In this document: piece by piece, positions 19,584 to 30,081 of the stretch
Layout: every line of letters begins with the position of its first letter
Position numbering within the stretch: the stretch's first letter is position 1
Source of the DNA: Tsuneonella troitsensis
GTDB lineage: Bacteria; Pseudomonadota; Alphaproteobacteria; Sphingomonadales; Sphingomonadaceae
NCBI RefSeq assembly: GCF_001441535.1
Contig: NZ_LMAU01000001.1
Span: forward strand, 62,001 to 126,000
Reading direction: 5' to 3'
Length of the DNA stretch: 64,000 bases
Made by a program: the position numbers and the translations under genes
Notes under the pieces: generated by a model
What the model saw: the letters and a program-made list of their open reading frames with translations, nothing else
Database searches by the model: none
Told to the model about the DNA's origin: nothing

Positions 19584-20855
19584 TTGCGCCGTTTTCGCAG
19601 CACCTCGCCCCAGCGAGCCCTGTTCCTGCTGACGGCCATCGGCACGATAGGCTTCGTCGACCGGATCGTCGTCAACGCGCTGGTCGAGCCGCTGAAGGCA
19701 GAGTTCGCACTGTCCGATGCCCAGATCGGTCTCCTCGGTTTCGCCTATGCGGCGCTCAACATTTCGCTCGGCGTGATCGTCGCACGACTGGCGGAAAGTC
19801 GGCGACGCCTGACCTTTACGGCAGTCGGCACATTCCTGTGGTCGCTCGCCGCGACCGCCAGCGGCCTGGTGACGACATGGGGGCAACTGCTTGCCGCGCG
19901 GATCGCAGTGGGCGTTGGCGAGGCGGTGGGCCTGCCCGCGAATCAGTCGGTCATCGCCGACTATTACCCGCCGCACAGGCGGGCGAGCGCCATGTCGATC
20001 CTGCTGCTGGCGCCGCCGATCGGCGCGTTCATCGGTTTGGCCGGGGGAGGTTACATCGCGCAGATATGGGGCTGGCGCTGGGCGTTCATCGTCACGGGCG
20101 TCCCGGGCCTGCTGCTGGCGTTGCTCGTCTGGCTGCTCGTATCCGAGCCGCAGCGCGGCGTGCATGACGCCAACACCGACGACAACGTCCCCTCGACATG
20201 GGCGGTCGTACGCCGCTTGTGGGATGTCCGCAGCGCGCGTCATCTGGTTGCGGGCTCCTCGCTTGCCGCGCTCATGGGATTCGGGCTGCTGGCGTTCGTT
20301 CCGGCGCTACTTTCGCGGCGCTTCGGCCTAACCACCGGAGAGGCGGGCCTGGCAACCGCGCTGATGGCCACGGTGCCTGCCGCACTGGCGATCCTGGGAG
20401 GCGGGTTCATCGCCGATCGTTTCGCGGACCGCTTTCCGCGTATCTACGCCTGGCTGCCGGGAATGAGCCTGCTGCTTGCCTTTCCCGTTTATGCGCTCGC
20501 CATTACCCGCTCGGATCTCTGGACGCTGATCGCGCTGATCCTCGTGTCGACACTGCTGCAGTTCAACTATCTCGGGATGACGACGGGGACGGTTGCCAAT
20601 CTCCTGCATCACCGGATGCGGGCGACTGCCAATGCGCTCACGAACGTTCTGGGCGGACTGGCGGGCGGAATCGGCCCACTGATGATCGGCTGGGGAAGCG
20701 ATCGCCTGTCCGACGCCGGTTACGACACCGGACAGGCGCTTGCGCTCTCAATGGCGGCATGCGCTGCGATCTACCTATGGGCAGGCGCGCACTACATGCT
20801 GGGGGCGCGCACGATCGCAGGCGACCTCGCGGCCGTGCGCGAAGGCCGGATTTAG
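19584..20855 (+). CDS. MFS transporter
   Basis: A protein of 423 residues with twelve predicted membrane helices. It opens with ALFLLTAIGTIGFVDRIVVNALVEPL and the loop 2-3 signature region RLAESRRRLTFTAVG; helix 5 has AIGVGEAVGLPANQSVIADYYP-like residues as in the spinster/sugar-phosphate branch. The start codon is TTG at 19584, 5 bp after the nitronate monooxygenase stop, which suggests co-transcription. The substrate is not inferable. It converges on metK with a 9-bp gap. Confidence 0.85.
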   Translation: MRRFRSTSPQRALFLLTAIGTIGFVDRIVVNALVEPLKAEFALSDAQIGLLGFAYAALNISLGVIVARLAESRRRLTFTAVGTFLWSLAATASGLVTTWGQLLAARIAVGVGEAVGLPANQSVIADYYPPHRRASAMSILLLAPPIGAFIGLAGGGYIAQIWGWRWAFIVTGVPGLLLALLVWLLVSEPQRGVHDANTDDNVPSTWAVVRRLWDVRSARHLVAGSSLAALMGFGLLAFVPALLSRRFGLTTGEAGLATALMATVPAALAILGGGFIADRFADRFPRIYAWLPGMSLLLAFPVYALAITRSDLWTLIALILVSTLLQFNYLGMTTGTVANLLHHRMRATANALTNVLGGLAGGIGPLMIGWGSDRLSDAGYDTGQALALSMAACAAIYLWAGAHYMLGARTIAGDLAAVREGRI

Positions 20856-20864
20856 TCGTACGAC

Positions 20865-22082
20865 TTAGGCGGCGGCAGCCTTCAGCGCGTCGACGAGGTC
20901 GGTCTTTTCCCAAGGGAAGTCGTCACCGGTCGCGGTGCGGCCGAAGTGGCCGTATGCGGCGGTCTTGCGATAGATCGGCTTGTTGAGGGCAAGTCCCTCG
21001 CGGATGCCGCGCGGGGTAAGCCCGCCCAGCTTGTCGCCAGCCACCTTCGTGATGGCCGCTTCCAGCTTTTCGTCCGAGACCGTGCCCGTCCCGTGGGTGT
21101 CGACGTAGAGCGAAAGCGGCTGCGACACACCGATCGCATAGGCGATCTGGATCGTGCAACGCTTCGCAAGGCCGGCGGCGACGACATTCTTGGCGAGATA
21201 GCGGGTCACATATGCGGCAGACCGGTCGACCTTGGTCGGATCCTTGCCGCTGAACGCGCCGCCGCCGTGCGGCGCCGCGCCACCATAGGTATCGACGATG
21301 ATCTTGCGACCGGTCAACCCGGCGTCGCCGTCAGGTCCGCCGATCTCGAAGCTGCCGGTCGGGTTGATGTGGTAGACGGTCTCGTTGGTCAGCAATTCGC
21401 GCGGCATGACATCCGCGATCACGCCGCGGACATAGGTGTGCAGCTCCGCTTCCTTGGCGCCTTCGTCGTAGCCCTTGGCGTGCTGCGTCGAGACGACGAT
21501 CGCGGTCGCCGCGGCGGGCTTGCCGTCACGAAAACGCAGGGTCACCTGGCTCTTGGCATCGGGCTCGAGAAAGGGCGCCGCTCCGCTCTTGCGGTCGCGC
21601 GCCATGCGCTCGAGGATCTTGTGGCTGTAGTCCAAGGTCGCCGGCATCAGGTCGGGCGTCTCGTCGCAAGCGAAACCGAACATGATGCCCTGGTCGCCCG
21701 CGCCTTCGTCCTTGTTTTCGCCGGCATCGACGCCCTGCGCGATATGCGCAGACTGCGGATGCAGGTTGTTGGAAAAGTCGAGCGTCTTCCAGTGGAAGCC
21801 GTCCTGTTCGTAACCGATATCGCGCACAACGCCGCGCACGGTATCCTCGATCTCCTGCTCGACGCCGGGGGCCCAGTTGCCGTCGGTGTCCATGATCCCC
21901 TCGCCGCGAATCTCGCCCGCCAGGACGACTTTTTGCGTGGTCGTCATGGTCTCGCAGGCCACGCGTGCGTGCGGGTCCTTCGAAAGGAACAGATCGACGA
22001 TGGCATCGGAAATCTGGTCGGAAACCTTGTCGGGATGGCCCTCGGAGACCGATTCGGACGTGAACAGGAAATCGGAACGCAT
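20865..22082 (-). CDS. metK: S-adenosylmethionine synthase
   Basis: A protein of 405 residues, full length. It has [22 protein letters not shown] at the N-terminus, the hexapeptide GAGDQG in [13 protein letters not shown] and the P-loop-like [19 protein letters not shown]. It makes SAM from methionine and ATP. It is last in the minus-strand run hisS-prfA-prmC-DUF4167-lnt-metK but has a 54-bp gap ahead containing an AT-rich imperfect palindrome, which suggests its own regulated promoter. No good Shine-Dalgarno lies at normal spacing: GGGG is 12 nt from the ATG. Confidence 0.97.
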   Translation of the reverse strand: MRSDFLFTSESVSEGHPDKVSDQISDAIVDLFLSKDPHARVACETMTTTQKVVLAGEIRGEGIMDTDGNWAPGVEQEIEDTVRGVVRDIGYEQDGFHWKTLDFSNNLHPQSAHIAQGVDAGENKDEGAGDQGIMFGFACDETPDLMPATLDYSHKILERMARDRKSGAAPFLEPDAKSQVTLRFRDGKPAAATAIVVSTQHAKGYDEGAKEAELHTYVRGVIADVMPRELLTNETVYHINPTGSFEIGGPDGDAGLTGRKIIVDTYGGAAPHGGGAFSGKDPTKVDRSAAYVTRYLAKNVVAAGLAKRCTIQIAYAIGVSQPLSLYVDTHGTGTVSDEKLEAAITKVAGDKLGGLTPRGIREGLALNKPIYRKTAAYGHFGRTATGDDFPWEKTDLVDALKAAAA

Positions 22083-22099
22083 GGCTTTTTTGGACCCCG

Positions 22100-22119
22100 A
22101 TATAAGGAAAGCTTTATGT
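22100..22119 (-). promoter_or_regulatory. AT-rich imperfect palindrome before metK, possible SAM/SAH-responsive operator
   Basis: Read on the minus strand the 20 bp are ACATAAAGCTTTCCTTATAT, an imperfect inverted repeat (ACATAAAG facing CTTATAT) centred about 28 bp before the metK ATG. It resembles, from memory, a palindrome with ATAAAG/CTTTAT half-sites reported upstream of metK/ahcY genes in alphaproteobacteria and assigned to an ArsR-type regulator. The resemblance was not checked against a database. It overlaps the likely -10 region, which would suit a repressor. Confidence 0.45.
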
Positions 22120-22136
22120 GTGAATGTGGCCGCGAC

Positions 22137-23714
22137 CTAGCCGCCGATGCGCCGCCTGACAAGCAACGAAAGTGCAAACAGCAACAGGCCCCATCCCAGC
22201 GATAGCGGGTTGCCGAGGCGTGAGAACCAGGTCGGTTCGAGTGCGGGGGGCACCCGCGCGTCCATGCGCCCGCCGGTGAAACTGGTTGGAAGATGATCGC
22301 GAACCACGCCGTTCGCGTCGATAACCGCACTGATGCCGCTCACCGTGGCGCGCAGGACCGGGAGGCCCTCTTCGATCGCGCGCATACGGGCCTGAGCAAG
22401 ATGCTGGGGTGGCCCGAACTTCCCGAACCAACCGTCGTTCGACGGATTGAAGATGTAATCCGGCCGGTTTGCGCGATCGACCACCTGGCCTGCAAAGACG
22501 ATCTCATAGCAAATCTGCATCCCCGCTTGGCCCCATCGACCCAGATCGAGGGTGCGCGGTCCCGGACCGGGTATGAAGTCGATCGCGCCGGCTACCAGCC
22601 GCGTCGCGCCGAGCGGTTCGAGGAGCCAGCGAAGCGCCAGATATTCGCCATAAGGTACAAGGTGCGCCTTGCTGTAGCTGCCGACGAATTCGCCCCGGTC
22701 GTCGAGCGCGGTCACGGCGTTGTAAGCACCGACGGCCTTGCCATCCTCGATCTCGAGATCCACCGCCCCGGTCAGCAGGACACTGCCAGGCCCGATAACC
22801 CTCGCGATCCGGGCGCGCGCGAAGTCGGGGTCGGCCCCGGCCGTGGTCGCGAGATAGTAGCGCTTCGGATAACCCGGGCGAAGGTAGTCGGGCAGGCCGG
22901 ACTCCGGCCAGAGCACAAGCCGCTCGCCAGCATCGCGTCGCGGTGCAGTGAGAGCCGCCAACTCGCGAAACTGTTCCTCGTAGAGGGCTGGATTGTCGAG
23001 TTCGCGCTGGGTAAAACCGGGCTGGACAAGCGCGACCTCGACCGAGCCCTCGCGCGATGGCGGCGCGGGTAAGTACATGGCCACCCCCAACAGCGCGAAG
23101 ACCGCGAAAGCACGCAGCCAAGCACGCCGGGAAAGCAGCACGACCACGCCTGATCCCACCAGTGCCGCCAGCCCAGACAGCGCATAGGTCCCCGTCCACG
23201 GCAGGAGGGCGGCGAGGCCGGGCCGATCCCAAGGCCCCAGGAACATCAGCCCCAGCGGATCCCATGCATAGCCGGTAAAGACCCAGCTTCTGAGCCATTC
23301 GGAAATGACCCAGGCACCGCCGAACGCAAACGCCAATGGCAGGGGACGCGCGCCGCCGACCGCGCGAGACAGGCCCGCAGCGATCGCGGGATAGACCGCG
23401 AGATAGAGGGCCAGCAATGGCACCGCGATCATGCCCAGGAAGGCGGGCATCTGCGACTGGTGGGTAAAGGCGGCCGCGATCCAGTTGTTCGCGAAGGTGA
23501 AGTGCGAGAGGCCGAATAACCAGCCGAGCAGCGCGGCCCTGCGCCAGTCCGGCGCCGCCCCGATTAGCCCGACCAAGCCTGCAACTCCGATGAGCGCAAG
23601 TGGCCAAAGGTTGAGCGGCGGGAACCCGGTCGCTGCAAGCAGGCCGAAAGCCAGCGCCGCCGTGCGCGGCCACGAAGTGATCGCCGACCAGACGCGGGAA
23701 AGCCGTTCCTCCAC
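22137..23714 (-). CDS. lnt: Apolipoprotein N-acyltransferase
   Basis: A protein of 525 residues. About six N-terminal membrane helices are followed by a periplasmic nitrilase-fold domain. The Glu-Lys-Cys triad is visible as Glu in LWPESGLPDY, Lys in SKAHLVPYGEYLALR and Cys in MQICYEIVF, and a C-terminal membrane helix follows. It adds the third acyl chain to lipoproteins in the inner membrane, acting on the several lipoproteins encoded in this window. It lies between DUF4167 (22 bp upstream) and metK. Confidence 0.94.
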   Translation of the reverse strand: MEERLSRVWSAITSWPRTAALAFGLLAATGFPPLNLWPLALIGVAGLVGLIGAAPDWRRAALLGWLFGLSHFTFANNWIAAAFTHQSQMPAFLGMIAVPLLALYLAVYPAIAAGLSRAVGGARPLPLAFAFGGAWVISEWLRSWVFTGYAWDPLGLMFLGPWDRPGLAALLPWTGTYALSGLAALVGSGVVVLLSRRAWLRAFAVFALLGVAMYLPAPPSREGSVEVALVQPGFTQRELDNPALYEEQFRELAALTAPRRDAGERLVLWPESGLPDYLRPGYPKRYYLATTAGADPDFARARIARVIGPGSVLLTGAVDLEIEDGKAVGAYNAVTALDDRGEFVGSYSKAHLVPYGEYLALRWLLEPLGATRLVAGAIDFIPGPGPRTLDLGRWGQAGMQICYEIVFAGQVVDRANRPDYIFNPSNDGWFGKFGPPQHLAQARMRAIEEGLPVLRATVSGISAVIDANGVVRDHLPTSFTGGRMDARVPPALEPTWFSRLGNPLSLGWGLLLFALSLLVRRRIGG

Positions 23715-23736
23715 CGCGCTCGCCTCCGTCAGCGGA

Positions 23737-24528
23737 TCAGCCGAGTGCCTTCAGGCTTTCGCCGTCGTCGCCCGCCTCGTCGGCAGCAGGCCGTCGGCGG
23801 CGGGGCGGAAGCTTGCGCTTGGGCTTTTCATCAGCCTCGTCCGCGTCGCCGACTGGAGCGTCGATCGAGGAAGAAATCGAAGGCGGAAGCGCGGCTACGT
23901 CGATTTCACCGCCATTGCCGGCCGGCGCTTCGTCGCGGACGCTGTCGCGGCGCGGGCGACCGCGGCGCGGGGCGGCATCCGCTCCGGCATCGCGCGAACG
24001 GTCGCGGCTGCGGTTATTGCGCGTGAACGGATTGTCCGTCGGGACGAAGTCATCGTCCTGTGTGGACTCCCCGTCCTGCCGGGGGTCGATGCGCTGCTGG
24101 CCGGAGGCGTCATCGCGCTCGTCGCCGCGATTGCGCGAACGTTGCCGATCGTTCGGCCTGTCCTGACCGCGATCGTTCGCGCGATCATTCAGGCGACTCT
24201 GCGGCTGGCGCAGCACGTCGAATTCGTCGTCGTCGCCGTCTTCCTCGGGCTGGAAGTCGCGATCGTCGCGCCGGCCGCTACTACTGCGGGTATCGTCCTG
24301 CCGCGACTTGTTGTCGGCGATGACGCGGAAATAGTGGTCCGCGAACTGCAGGTAGTACTCGGCCTGCACCCGGTCGCCGTTATGGGCGGCGTCCTGTGCC
24401 AGCTTCTTGTACTTGTCGAGCATCTGCGGGGCATTGCCCCTTGCGCGGCTGTCGATGCGGTTCTGGTTGCCACCGCCCTGCGGACGGTTGCCGCGGCCGC
24501 GGCGGCGATTGTTGCGATTGTTATTCAA
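23737..24528 (-). CDS. DUF4167 domain protein, basic and disordered
   Basis: A protein of 263 residues. The N-terminus is Asn/Arg/Gly-rich (MNNNRNNRRRGRGNRPQGGG), then comes the short conserved DUF4167 core with MLDKYKKLAQDAAHNGDRVQAEYYLQFADHYFRV (about residues 36-70). A long, charged, low-complexity tail is rich in Asp and Arg. The composition suggests RNA or ribosome association, but function is unknown. It follows prmC at a distance of 243 bp and precedes lnt; this neighbourhood with prfA-prmC recurs in alphaproteobacteria. Confidence 0.85.
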   Translation of the reverse strand: MNNNRNNRRRGRGNRPQGGGNQNRIDSRARGNAPQMLDKYKKLAQDAAHNGDRVQAEYYLQFADHYFRVIADNKSRQDDTRSSSGRRDDRDFQPEEDGDDDEFDVLRQPQSRLNDRANDRGQDRPNDRQRSRNRGDERDDASGQQRIDPRQDGESTQDDDFVPTDNPFTRNNRSRDRSRDAGADAAPRRGRPRRDSVRDEAPAGNGGEIDVAALPPSISSSIDAPVGDADEADEKPKRKLPPRRRRPAADEAGDDGESLKALG

Positions 24529-24771
24529 GGAAAAATGCTTCCTTCTGAGTGGTAGTCCCGATTATCTCCCTGATACCGGGTACGACCGCATGACCCCTTT
24601 TGCCGCGGGTCGAGACCGACGCGCGGTGCCCCATTTGTCCTGTGCAGAACAGGTTCTCACCCGGACAGCGCAGCAAATGTAGGAGCTAGACCTGACCGGG
24701 AGGCGTCATGCCATGACCGGTCGGTCTGGAATCAGAGTTAGACACCGCGACGCGGTTTGCCAAGCCCTAAC

Positions 24772-25599
24772 TCAGTCGCGGCGGAGGATAAGCGCTCGTG
24801 CGCGCCCCCCGAGATCGCGGCGCAGTTGGGCCGTGAAGCCGGCATCGGCGGCGATCGCCGTTACGCTTTCGGCCTGCGAAAAGCCGATTTCCAGCACCGC
24901 TATGCCCGATGAATTCATCACCAGAGGCAGTCGAGGTATGAGGATTCGATAGTCATCGAGGCCGTCGGGACCCGCGAAAAGCGCCGAAGCGGGTTCATGG
25001 TCGCGCACATCGGCCGAAAGATCGGCATCGTCCTCAACATATGGCGGGTTGGCGACCACCAGGTCGAACGATCCCAAGCCGTCGCTCCATCCGCTTGTGG
25101 TCCAGTCGGAAACAATGATTCGCGCGCGGTCGGCGAGTCCGTTTGCCGCCGCGTTCGCTTCGGCGACCGCGCAGGCTGCCGCGCTCGCGTCGATCCCCAC
25201 GCCCGTCGCAGCCGGAAGTTCCGCGAGCAAGACCAGGAGCAAGGCGCCCGAACCCGTGCCGCAATCGAGAATGCGAAGCGCGTCCGGATTTGCTTCGAGC
25301 GCCGCGTCGACGACAGTCTCGCTATCGCCGCGCGGGATCAGGACGGCAGGCGACACCTCGAGGGTGAGCCCGCGAAATTCGGCCTCGCCGAGGATGTAGG
25401 CGACCGGCTCTCGACCCATACGGCGGCGAACGACATGCCCCCAGCCCGACGGCACCTCGTCGGCCATGCGGCGCAGCAGCATGTCGCTGCGGTTCGTGCC
25501 GAGCAGCCCCGCCATCAGCAATTCCGCGTCGAGCCGCGGAGTATCGGACGTTGGCGCGAGCGCCTCGGCAGCTTCGACGATGGCGACCCGGACGCTCAC
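24772..25599 (-). CDS. prmC: Peptide chain release factor N5-glutamine methyltransferase
   Basis: A protein of 275 residues. An N-terminal helical domain recognises the release factor; the C-terminal Rossmann methyltransferase has the SAM loop ILDCGTGSGALLLVLL and the NPPY motif (VVANPPYVEDD) that binds the substrate glutamine amide. PrmC methylates the GGQ glutamine of RF1 and RF2. It starts 6 bp after the end of prfA, which encodes its substrate. Confidence 0.95.
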   Translation of the reverse strand: MSVRVAIVEAAEALAPTSDTPRLDAELLMAGLLGTNRSDMLLRRMADEVPSGWGHVVRRRMGREPVAYILGEAEFRGLTLEVSPAVLIPRGDSETVVDAALEANPDALRILDCGTGSGALLLVLLAELPAATGVGIDASAAACAVAEANAAANGLADRARIIVSDWTTSGWSDGLGSFDLVVANPPYVEDDADLSADVRDHEPASALFAGPDGLDDYRILIPRLPLVMNSSGIAVLEIGFSQAESVTAIAADAGFTAQLRRDLGGRARALILRRD

Positions 25600-25605
25600 C
25601 CGCGT

Positions 25606-26676
25606 CTATTCGCCCAGCGCGGCAAGCCGCTTCGCCTCGTCCTCGGCGGTGAGGGCGTCGATCAGTTCACCAAGGCCCGGACCGGCCAACACTTCGTCGA
25701 GCTTGTGCAGCGTCAGGCCGATCCGGTGATCGGTGACGCGCCCTTGCGGGAAATTGTAGGTGCGGATGCGCTCGGACCGGTCGCCCGAACCCACCATCGC
25801 CTTGCGCGCCTCGGCCTCGGCCCCGTGCGCCTCGGCGCGCTTGAGGTCGTAGAGGCGGGTGCGGAGCACCTGCATCGCCTTGTCGCGGTTCTTGTGCTGG
25901 CTGCGCTGGTCCTGCTGGATCACGACGAGGCCGGTCGGCAGGTGAGTCAGGCGCACGGCGCTGTCGGTGGTGTTCACGTGCTGGCCGCCCGCCCCGCTGG
26001 CGCGGTAGATGTCGATCTTGACCTCGTTCATGTCCAGCTGGACGTCGACTTCGTCGGGTTCGGGCAGGACGGCGACGGTCGCGGCGCTGGTGTGGATGCG
26101 TCCGCCGCTTTCGGTCACCGGCACGCGCTGGACGCGGTGGACGCCCGATTCGAACTTGAGCTTGGCGAACACCCCGCTGCCGGCGATGTTGGCTACGATT
26201 TCCTTGAATCCGCCAAGGTCGTTGGCGTTGATGCTGACCGGCTCCACCCGCCAGCCCTGTTCGGCGGCGAACCGCTCGTACATCCGATAGAGGTCCGCCG
26301 CGAACAGCGCGGCCTCGTCACCGCCGGTGCCGGCGCGGATTTCGAGCATCGCGGGCCGCGCATCGGCCGAATCGCGCGGTAGCATGGCGACCGCCAGGGC
26401 GCGCTCGGCGTCGGGAAGATCGTTGCGCAGGCGCATGATCTCTTCCTCCGCCAGCGCCTTCATGTCGGGGTCGGCGTCGTCGAGATCCTGCAGTTCGGCC
26501 AGCTCGCCGCGCATGGTCCGGACCTGCTCGGTCAGGCGCACGATCGGTTCGAGCTCGGCATAATCGCGGCTCGCGGCGACGAACGCCTCTCCGTCCAGCG
26601 TGCCCGACGCCAGCCGCGCCTCGAGCTCGGCGAAACGATGCGCGATCTGGTCGAGCCTTTCGGCGGAAATCGTCAT
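25606..26676 (-). CDS. prfA: Peptide chain release factor 1
   Basis: A protein of 356 residues. The GGQ motif is in [19 protein letters not shown], flanked by DIYRASG and RLTHLPTGL, and the C-terminus has [23 protein letters not shown]. The stop-codon-recognising domain is in the middle. It releases the peptide at UAA/UAG. Its ATG shares one base with the TGA of hisS (TGATG at 26678-26674), so translation is coupled, and prmC follows after 6 bp. A longer in-frame frame upstream runs antisense-free through hisS in another frame and is not part of the gene. Confidence 0.96.
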   Translation of the reverse strand: MTISAERLDQIAHRFAELEARLASGTLDGEAFVAASRDYAELEPIVRLTEQVRTMRGELAELQDLDDADPDMKALAEEEIMRLRNDLPDAERALAVAMLPRDSADARPAMLEIRAGTGGDEAALFAADLYRMYERFAAEQGWRVEPVSINANDLGGFKEIVANIAGSGVFAKLKFESGVHRVQRVPVTESGGRIHTSAATVAVLPEPDEVDVQLDMNEVKIDIYRASGAGGQHVNTTDSAVRLTHLPTGLVVIQQDQRSQHKNRDKAMQVLRTRLYDLKRAEAHGAEAEARKAMVGSGDRSERIRTYNFPQGRVTDHRIGLTLHKLDEVLAGPGLGELIDALTAEDEAKRLAALGE

Positions 26677-27995
26677 CAGGCGTCCGGATCGATCCAGTCG
26701 GGGAGGCCGATGCCCGAATGCTCCGTCTGGCGCAGCCACTGCGCGTTCTGGGCCTTCGCGACGATGCCGGACACGTCGGCGGGAGCGACGCGGGCTTGCT
26801 CGCCATCGTGGAGGTCGCGCACGGTGACTTCGCCGGCGGCGATTTCGTCCTCTCCGATGAGCACGGCGACGAGCGCGCCCGCCTCGTTGGCGCGGGCCAT
26901 CCGCTTCTTGAGCTTGCCGGTGGCGTAGATCTCGACGTTGTTCCACTCGGCCCGCAGGGAGCGGGCGAGCGAATTGGCCTGGGCCAGACCGGCATCGTCC
27001 ATCGGGATGATCGCGACGTCGAACCGCTCTTGCGGGGCACGTTCGCCCACCAGCATCGCCAGCCGCTCGATCCCGGCGGCCCAGCCGACCGCCGGGGTTG
27101 CCGGTCCGCCGAGCGATTCCATCAACCCGTCGTAGCGCCCGCCGCCCAGCACGGTGCCCTGCGCACCGAGGCGGTCGGTGACGAATTCGAACGCGGTGTG
27201 GCGATAGTAGTCGAGACCGCGGACCAATGCAGGGTTGCGTTCCCACGCCACCCCGGCGGCGTCGAGGCCGGCGGTGACCGCCCCGAAGAAGTCCTGCGCT
27301 TGCGGCGACAGGAAGTCGTCGATCTTCGGCGCATCGGCGACGAAGGCCCGGTCGCGCGGATCCTTGCTGTCGAGGATGCGCAGCGGGTTCTTCTCGAGCC
27401 GTTCCTGCGAATCCTCGCTGAGTTCGCCGCGCACGCCGCGAAAGTGCTCGACCAGCGCGGCGCGCCAGGCTTCGCGGCTGTCGCCATCGCCCAGCGTGTT
27501 GAGGTTGAGCGTCACCCCGTCGGCAATGCCGAGTTCCTTCAGCAACTGGTCGGCCATCGCCAGCAGTTCCACATCGGCCTGCGGCTCGCCCGCGCCCAAT
27601 ATCTCGGCATCGAGCTGGTGGAACTGGCGGTAGCGGCCCTTCTGCGGGCGCTCGTAGCGGAACAGCGGGCCGTGGGTCGCGACCTTGAGCGGCGCGTGCT
27701 GCTGCCAGCCGTTGGTGATGTAGGCGCGCGCGATCCCGGCGGTGAATTCGGGCCGCAGCGTCAGGGATTCGTCGCCCCGGTCGAGGAACGAGTACATTTC
27801 CTTCGAGACGATGTCGGTCGTCTCGCCGATCGAGCGGGCGAACACCTCGGTCCGTTCGAACACCGGCATCTCGATCCGGCGGAAGCGATAGAGCTTGCGG
27901 ACGCGCTCGAAGGTCTCGACCACGAATGCGAACGCCTCGGCCTCGGCGCCGAAGATGTCCTGTGTCCCTCGAATGGCCTGTGGCGTCTTGCTCAT
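26676..27995 (-). CDS. hisS: Histidine-tRNA ligase
   Basis: A protein of 439 residues. It has class II motif 1 region [10 protein letters not shown], motif 2 [13 protein letters not shown] and the histidine-binding motif [13 protein letters not shown]. Motif 3 region is [27 protein letters not shown], and a C-terminal anticodon-binding domain follows. The start at 27995 ([10 protein letters not shown]) fits the family; 14 more in-frame codons lie upstream. It leads the hisS-prfA-prmC cluster and diverges from the M61 peptidase gene. Confidence 0.96.
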   Translation of the reverse strand: MSKTPQAIRGTQDIFGAEAEAFAFVVETFERVRKLYRFRRIEMPVFERTEVFARSIGETTDIVSKEMYSFLDRGDESLTLRPEFTAGIARAYITNGWQQHAPLKVATHGPLFRYERPQKGRYRQFHQLDAEILGAGEPQADVELLAMADQLLKELGIADGVTLNLNTLGDGDSREAWRAALVEHFRGVRGELSEDSQERLEKNPLRILDSKDPRDRAFVADAPKIDDFLSPQAQDFFGAVTAGLDAAGVAWERNPALVRGLDYYRHTAFEFVTDRLGAQGTVLGGGRYDGLMESLGGPATPAVGWAAGIERLAMLVGERAPQERFDVAIIPMDDAGLAQANSLARSLRAEWNNVEIYATGKLKKRMARANEAGALVAVLIGEDEIAAGEVTVRDLHDGEQARVAPADVSGIVAKAQNAQWLRQTEHSGIGLPDWIDPDA

Positions 27996-28088
27996 GGTGC
28001 GGGCCGTTAGCGCGTTCGTGCCGCGCACGGAAGCCACTCGTCGAACCGAGGGTTGCGCGGGGCGAAACGTTCCCCCATGCGGCGCGCC

Positions 28089-30023
28089 ATGAAGTCACGT
28101 GTCACGGTCGCAGCCGCCCTTCTCGCCGCATCGCTTTCCACCCCCGCAATCGCCGAACGCTCAACGCCGCCGGTGACCGCCGCGGCGCCTGTTCCGGCCC
28201 TGCCGCCAAGCCGCGACGTGGCCTATCCCGGAACGATGGCGCTTACCGTCGATGCCAGCGACACCGTCGGCCGCGCATTCCGCACCGTGCAGACGATCCC
28301 GGTCGAACGCGGCGCGCGCGAGATCGTGCTGGTCTATCCCAAGTGGCTGCCCGGCAACCACGGCCCGACCGGGCAGATCCACCGGCTGGGCGACCTTCGG
28401 TTCTCCAGCGGCAACCGCACGCTGGAGTGGGAGCGCGATGCAGGAGAGCCATACGCCTTCCGCGTGACGCTGCCCGCCGGCACGCGCGAGGTGACCGCGC
28501 ACCTCACCTATACATCGCCCTTCTCGTCGGGCGACTGGCGCCCGCTGATGACGCAGGCGATCGCCAACGTGCAGTGGGAGAAGATGACCCTCTATCCCGC
28601 CGGTCACGCGGTTCGCCAGATCCGGGTCAAGCCGAAGCTGATCCTGCCCGCGGGCTGGACCGCCGCCGCCGCGCTCGACGGGGCGAGGCAGACCGGGCGC
28701 ACGGTGGAATGGGCCGAGACCGATTACGAGACGCTGGTCGATTCGCCCGTGTTCGCCGGCGCGCACCGCGCGAACTGGGACCTGGGGCAGAACGTCACGC
28801 TGAACGTCTTCGCCGACCAGCCGCGCCAGCTTGCCGCACCCGACGAGCTCTTGCCGACCCATCGCAAGATGGTCGCGGAGACCATCGCCCTGTTCGGCAC
28901 CCGCCAGTTCGACCGGTACGAATTTCTCGTCGCCCTGACCGACGAGCTGGGCGGGATCGGGCTGGAGCATCACAGGTCGAGCGAGAACACCTTTTCGGGC
29001 AATGCCTACACCGACTGGAAGGGCCAGGCGCATCGCCGCAGCCTGCTGCCGCACGAGATGGTGCACAGCTGGAACGGCAAGCACCGACGCCCGGCGGCGC
29101 TGTGGGCACCGGATTATCACACGCAGGTCAACGGCGGCCTGCTGTGGGTCTACGAAGGCCAGACGAGCTTCTGGGACAGCGTGCTCGCCGCACGATCGGG
29201 CGTGCAACCCAAGGATATCGCACTGGGCGAAATCGCCGAGAACGCCGCGAACTATTCGACGCAAGCGGGGCGGACGTGGCGGTCGGTCGAGGACACGACC
29301 TTCAACCCGGCGCTGGCCTATCGCAAGCCGCAGCCGTTTTCGTCGCTGTCGCGCGGGACCGACTACTACAGCGAGGCGGCGCTCATCTGGCTCGAGGCCG
29401 ACCAGATCATCCGGCGCGGGACCGGCGAAGCGAGGGGGCTAGACGACTTCGCCAAGGCGTTCTTCGGTACGGCAGAGGGCGACTGGGGAACGAAGCTCTA
29501 CACCTTCGAGGATGTCGTTTCGACGTTGAACGCCGTTCACCCCTACGACTGGGCGACGTTCCTCGACGCGAAGTTCCGCAAGCCGGGTCAGCCCGCGCCG
29601 ACGAAGGGCATCGAGATGGCGGGCTACAAGCTCGTCTGGAAGCCCGAGCCCAACCCCTTCACCAAGGCCGGCGGCGCGGCGGGCGATTTCGCGTGGTCGC
29701 TGGGCTTCTCGGTCGGAACCGACGGCGCGGTATCGGGCACCCGCTGGGGCAGCCCCGGCCACGACGCGGGCCTCGTCCCCGGAACCACGGTCGTTTCGGT
29801 CGACGGGTTCGCCTTCACGCGCGACCGGCTCACCACCGCGGTCAAGGAAGCGAGCGGAGGCAAGGCGCCGATCAAGCTGATCGTGAAGCGCGGAGACCGG
29901 TTCGACACCGTGGACCTGCAATGGAACGGCGGTTTGCGCTTTCCGTGGATCGAACCGGCGGGCGAAGGCGAACAGCCGCTCGACCGTCTGCTCGCGCCCC
30001 GCACGGCCCAACCCACGCAATAG
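28089..30023 (+). CDS. M61 family metallopeptidase (glycyl aminopeptidase-like), exported
   Basis: A protein of about 644 residues with a signal peptide ([18 protein letters not shown]). A beta-rich N-domain precedes the peptidase domain, which has the zinc motif HEMVH at 322-326 (in [16 protein letters not shown]) and the downstream Glu in [11 protein letters not shown]-terminal PDZ-like domain (about 530-625) contains [21 protein letters not shown]61 enzymes cleave N-terminal Gly or Ala. An ATG at 28077 is an alternative start with no better ribosome site. The 82-93 bp before it must hold divergent promoters with hisS. Confidence 0.9.
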   Translation: MKSRVTVAAALLAASLSTPAIAERSTPPVTAAAPVPALPPSRDVAYPGTMALTVDASDTVGRAFRTVQTIPVERGAREIVLVYPKWLPGNHGPTGQIHRLGDLRFSSGNRTLEWERDAGEPYAFRVTLPAGTREVTAHLTYTSPFSSGDWRPLMTQAIANVQWEKMTLYPAGHAVRQIRVKPKLILPAGWTAAAALDGARQTGRTVEWAETDYETLVDSPVFAGAHRANWDLGQNVTLNVFADQPRQLAAPDELLPTHRKMVAETIALFGTRQFDRYEFLVALTDELGGIGLEHHRSSENTFSGNAYTDWKGQAHRRSLLPHEMVHSWNGKHRRPAALWAPDYHTQVNGGLLWVYEGQTSFWDSVLAARSGVQPKDIALGEIAENAANYSTQAGRTWRSVEDTTFNPALAYRKPQPFSSLSRGTDYYSEAALIWLEADQIIRRGTGEARGLDDFAKAFFGTAEGDWGTKLYTFEDVVSTLNAVHPYDWATFLDAKFRKPGQPAPTKGIEMAGYKLVWKPEPNPFTKAGGAAGDFAWSLGFSVGTDGAVSGTRWGSPGHDAGLVPGTTVVSVDGFAFTRDRLTTAVKEASGGKAPIKLIVKRGDRFDTVDLQWNGGLRFPWIEPAGEGEQPLDRLLAPRTAQPTQ

Positions 30024-30081
30024 CCTCGCCCCGCCGTATTCGTGTTGCGGCGCAGCAAGGCTGCGCCTAAAGGCCCGCCCC

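Noticed and set aside
22083-22136. SAM-II riboswitch upstream of metK
   Set aside because: The gap is only 54 bp and shows an AT-rich palindrome rather than the conserved H-type pseudoknot segments.
24529-24771. Gene or RNA in the 243-bp gap between prmC and DUF4167
   Set aside because: Only a long-range GAGTTAG/CTAACTC pair (24735-24741 and 24767-24773), which overlaps the prmC stop and has no U-run, was seen; no coding frame or RNA family was recognised.
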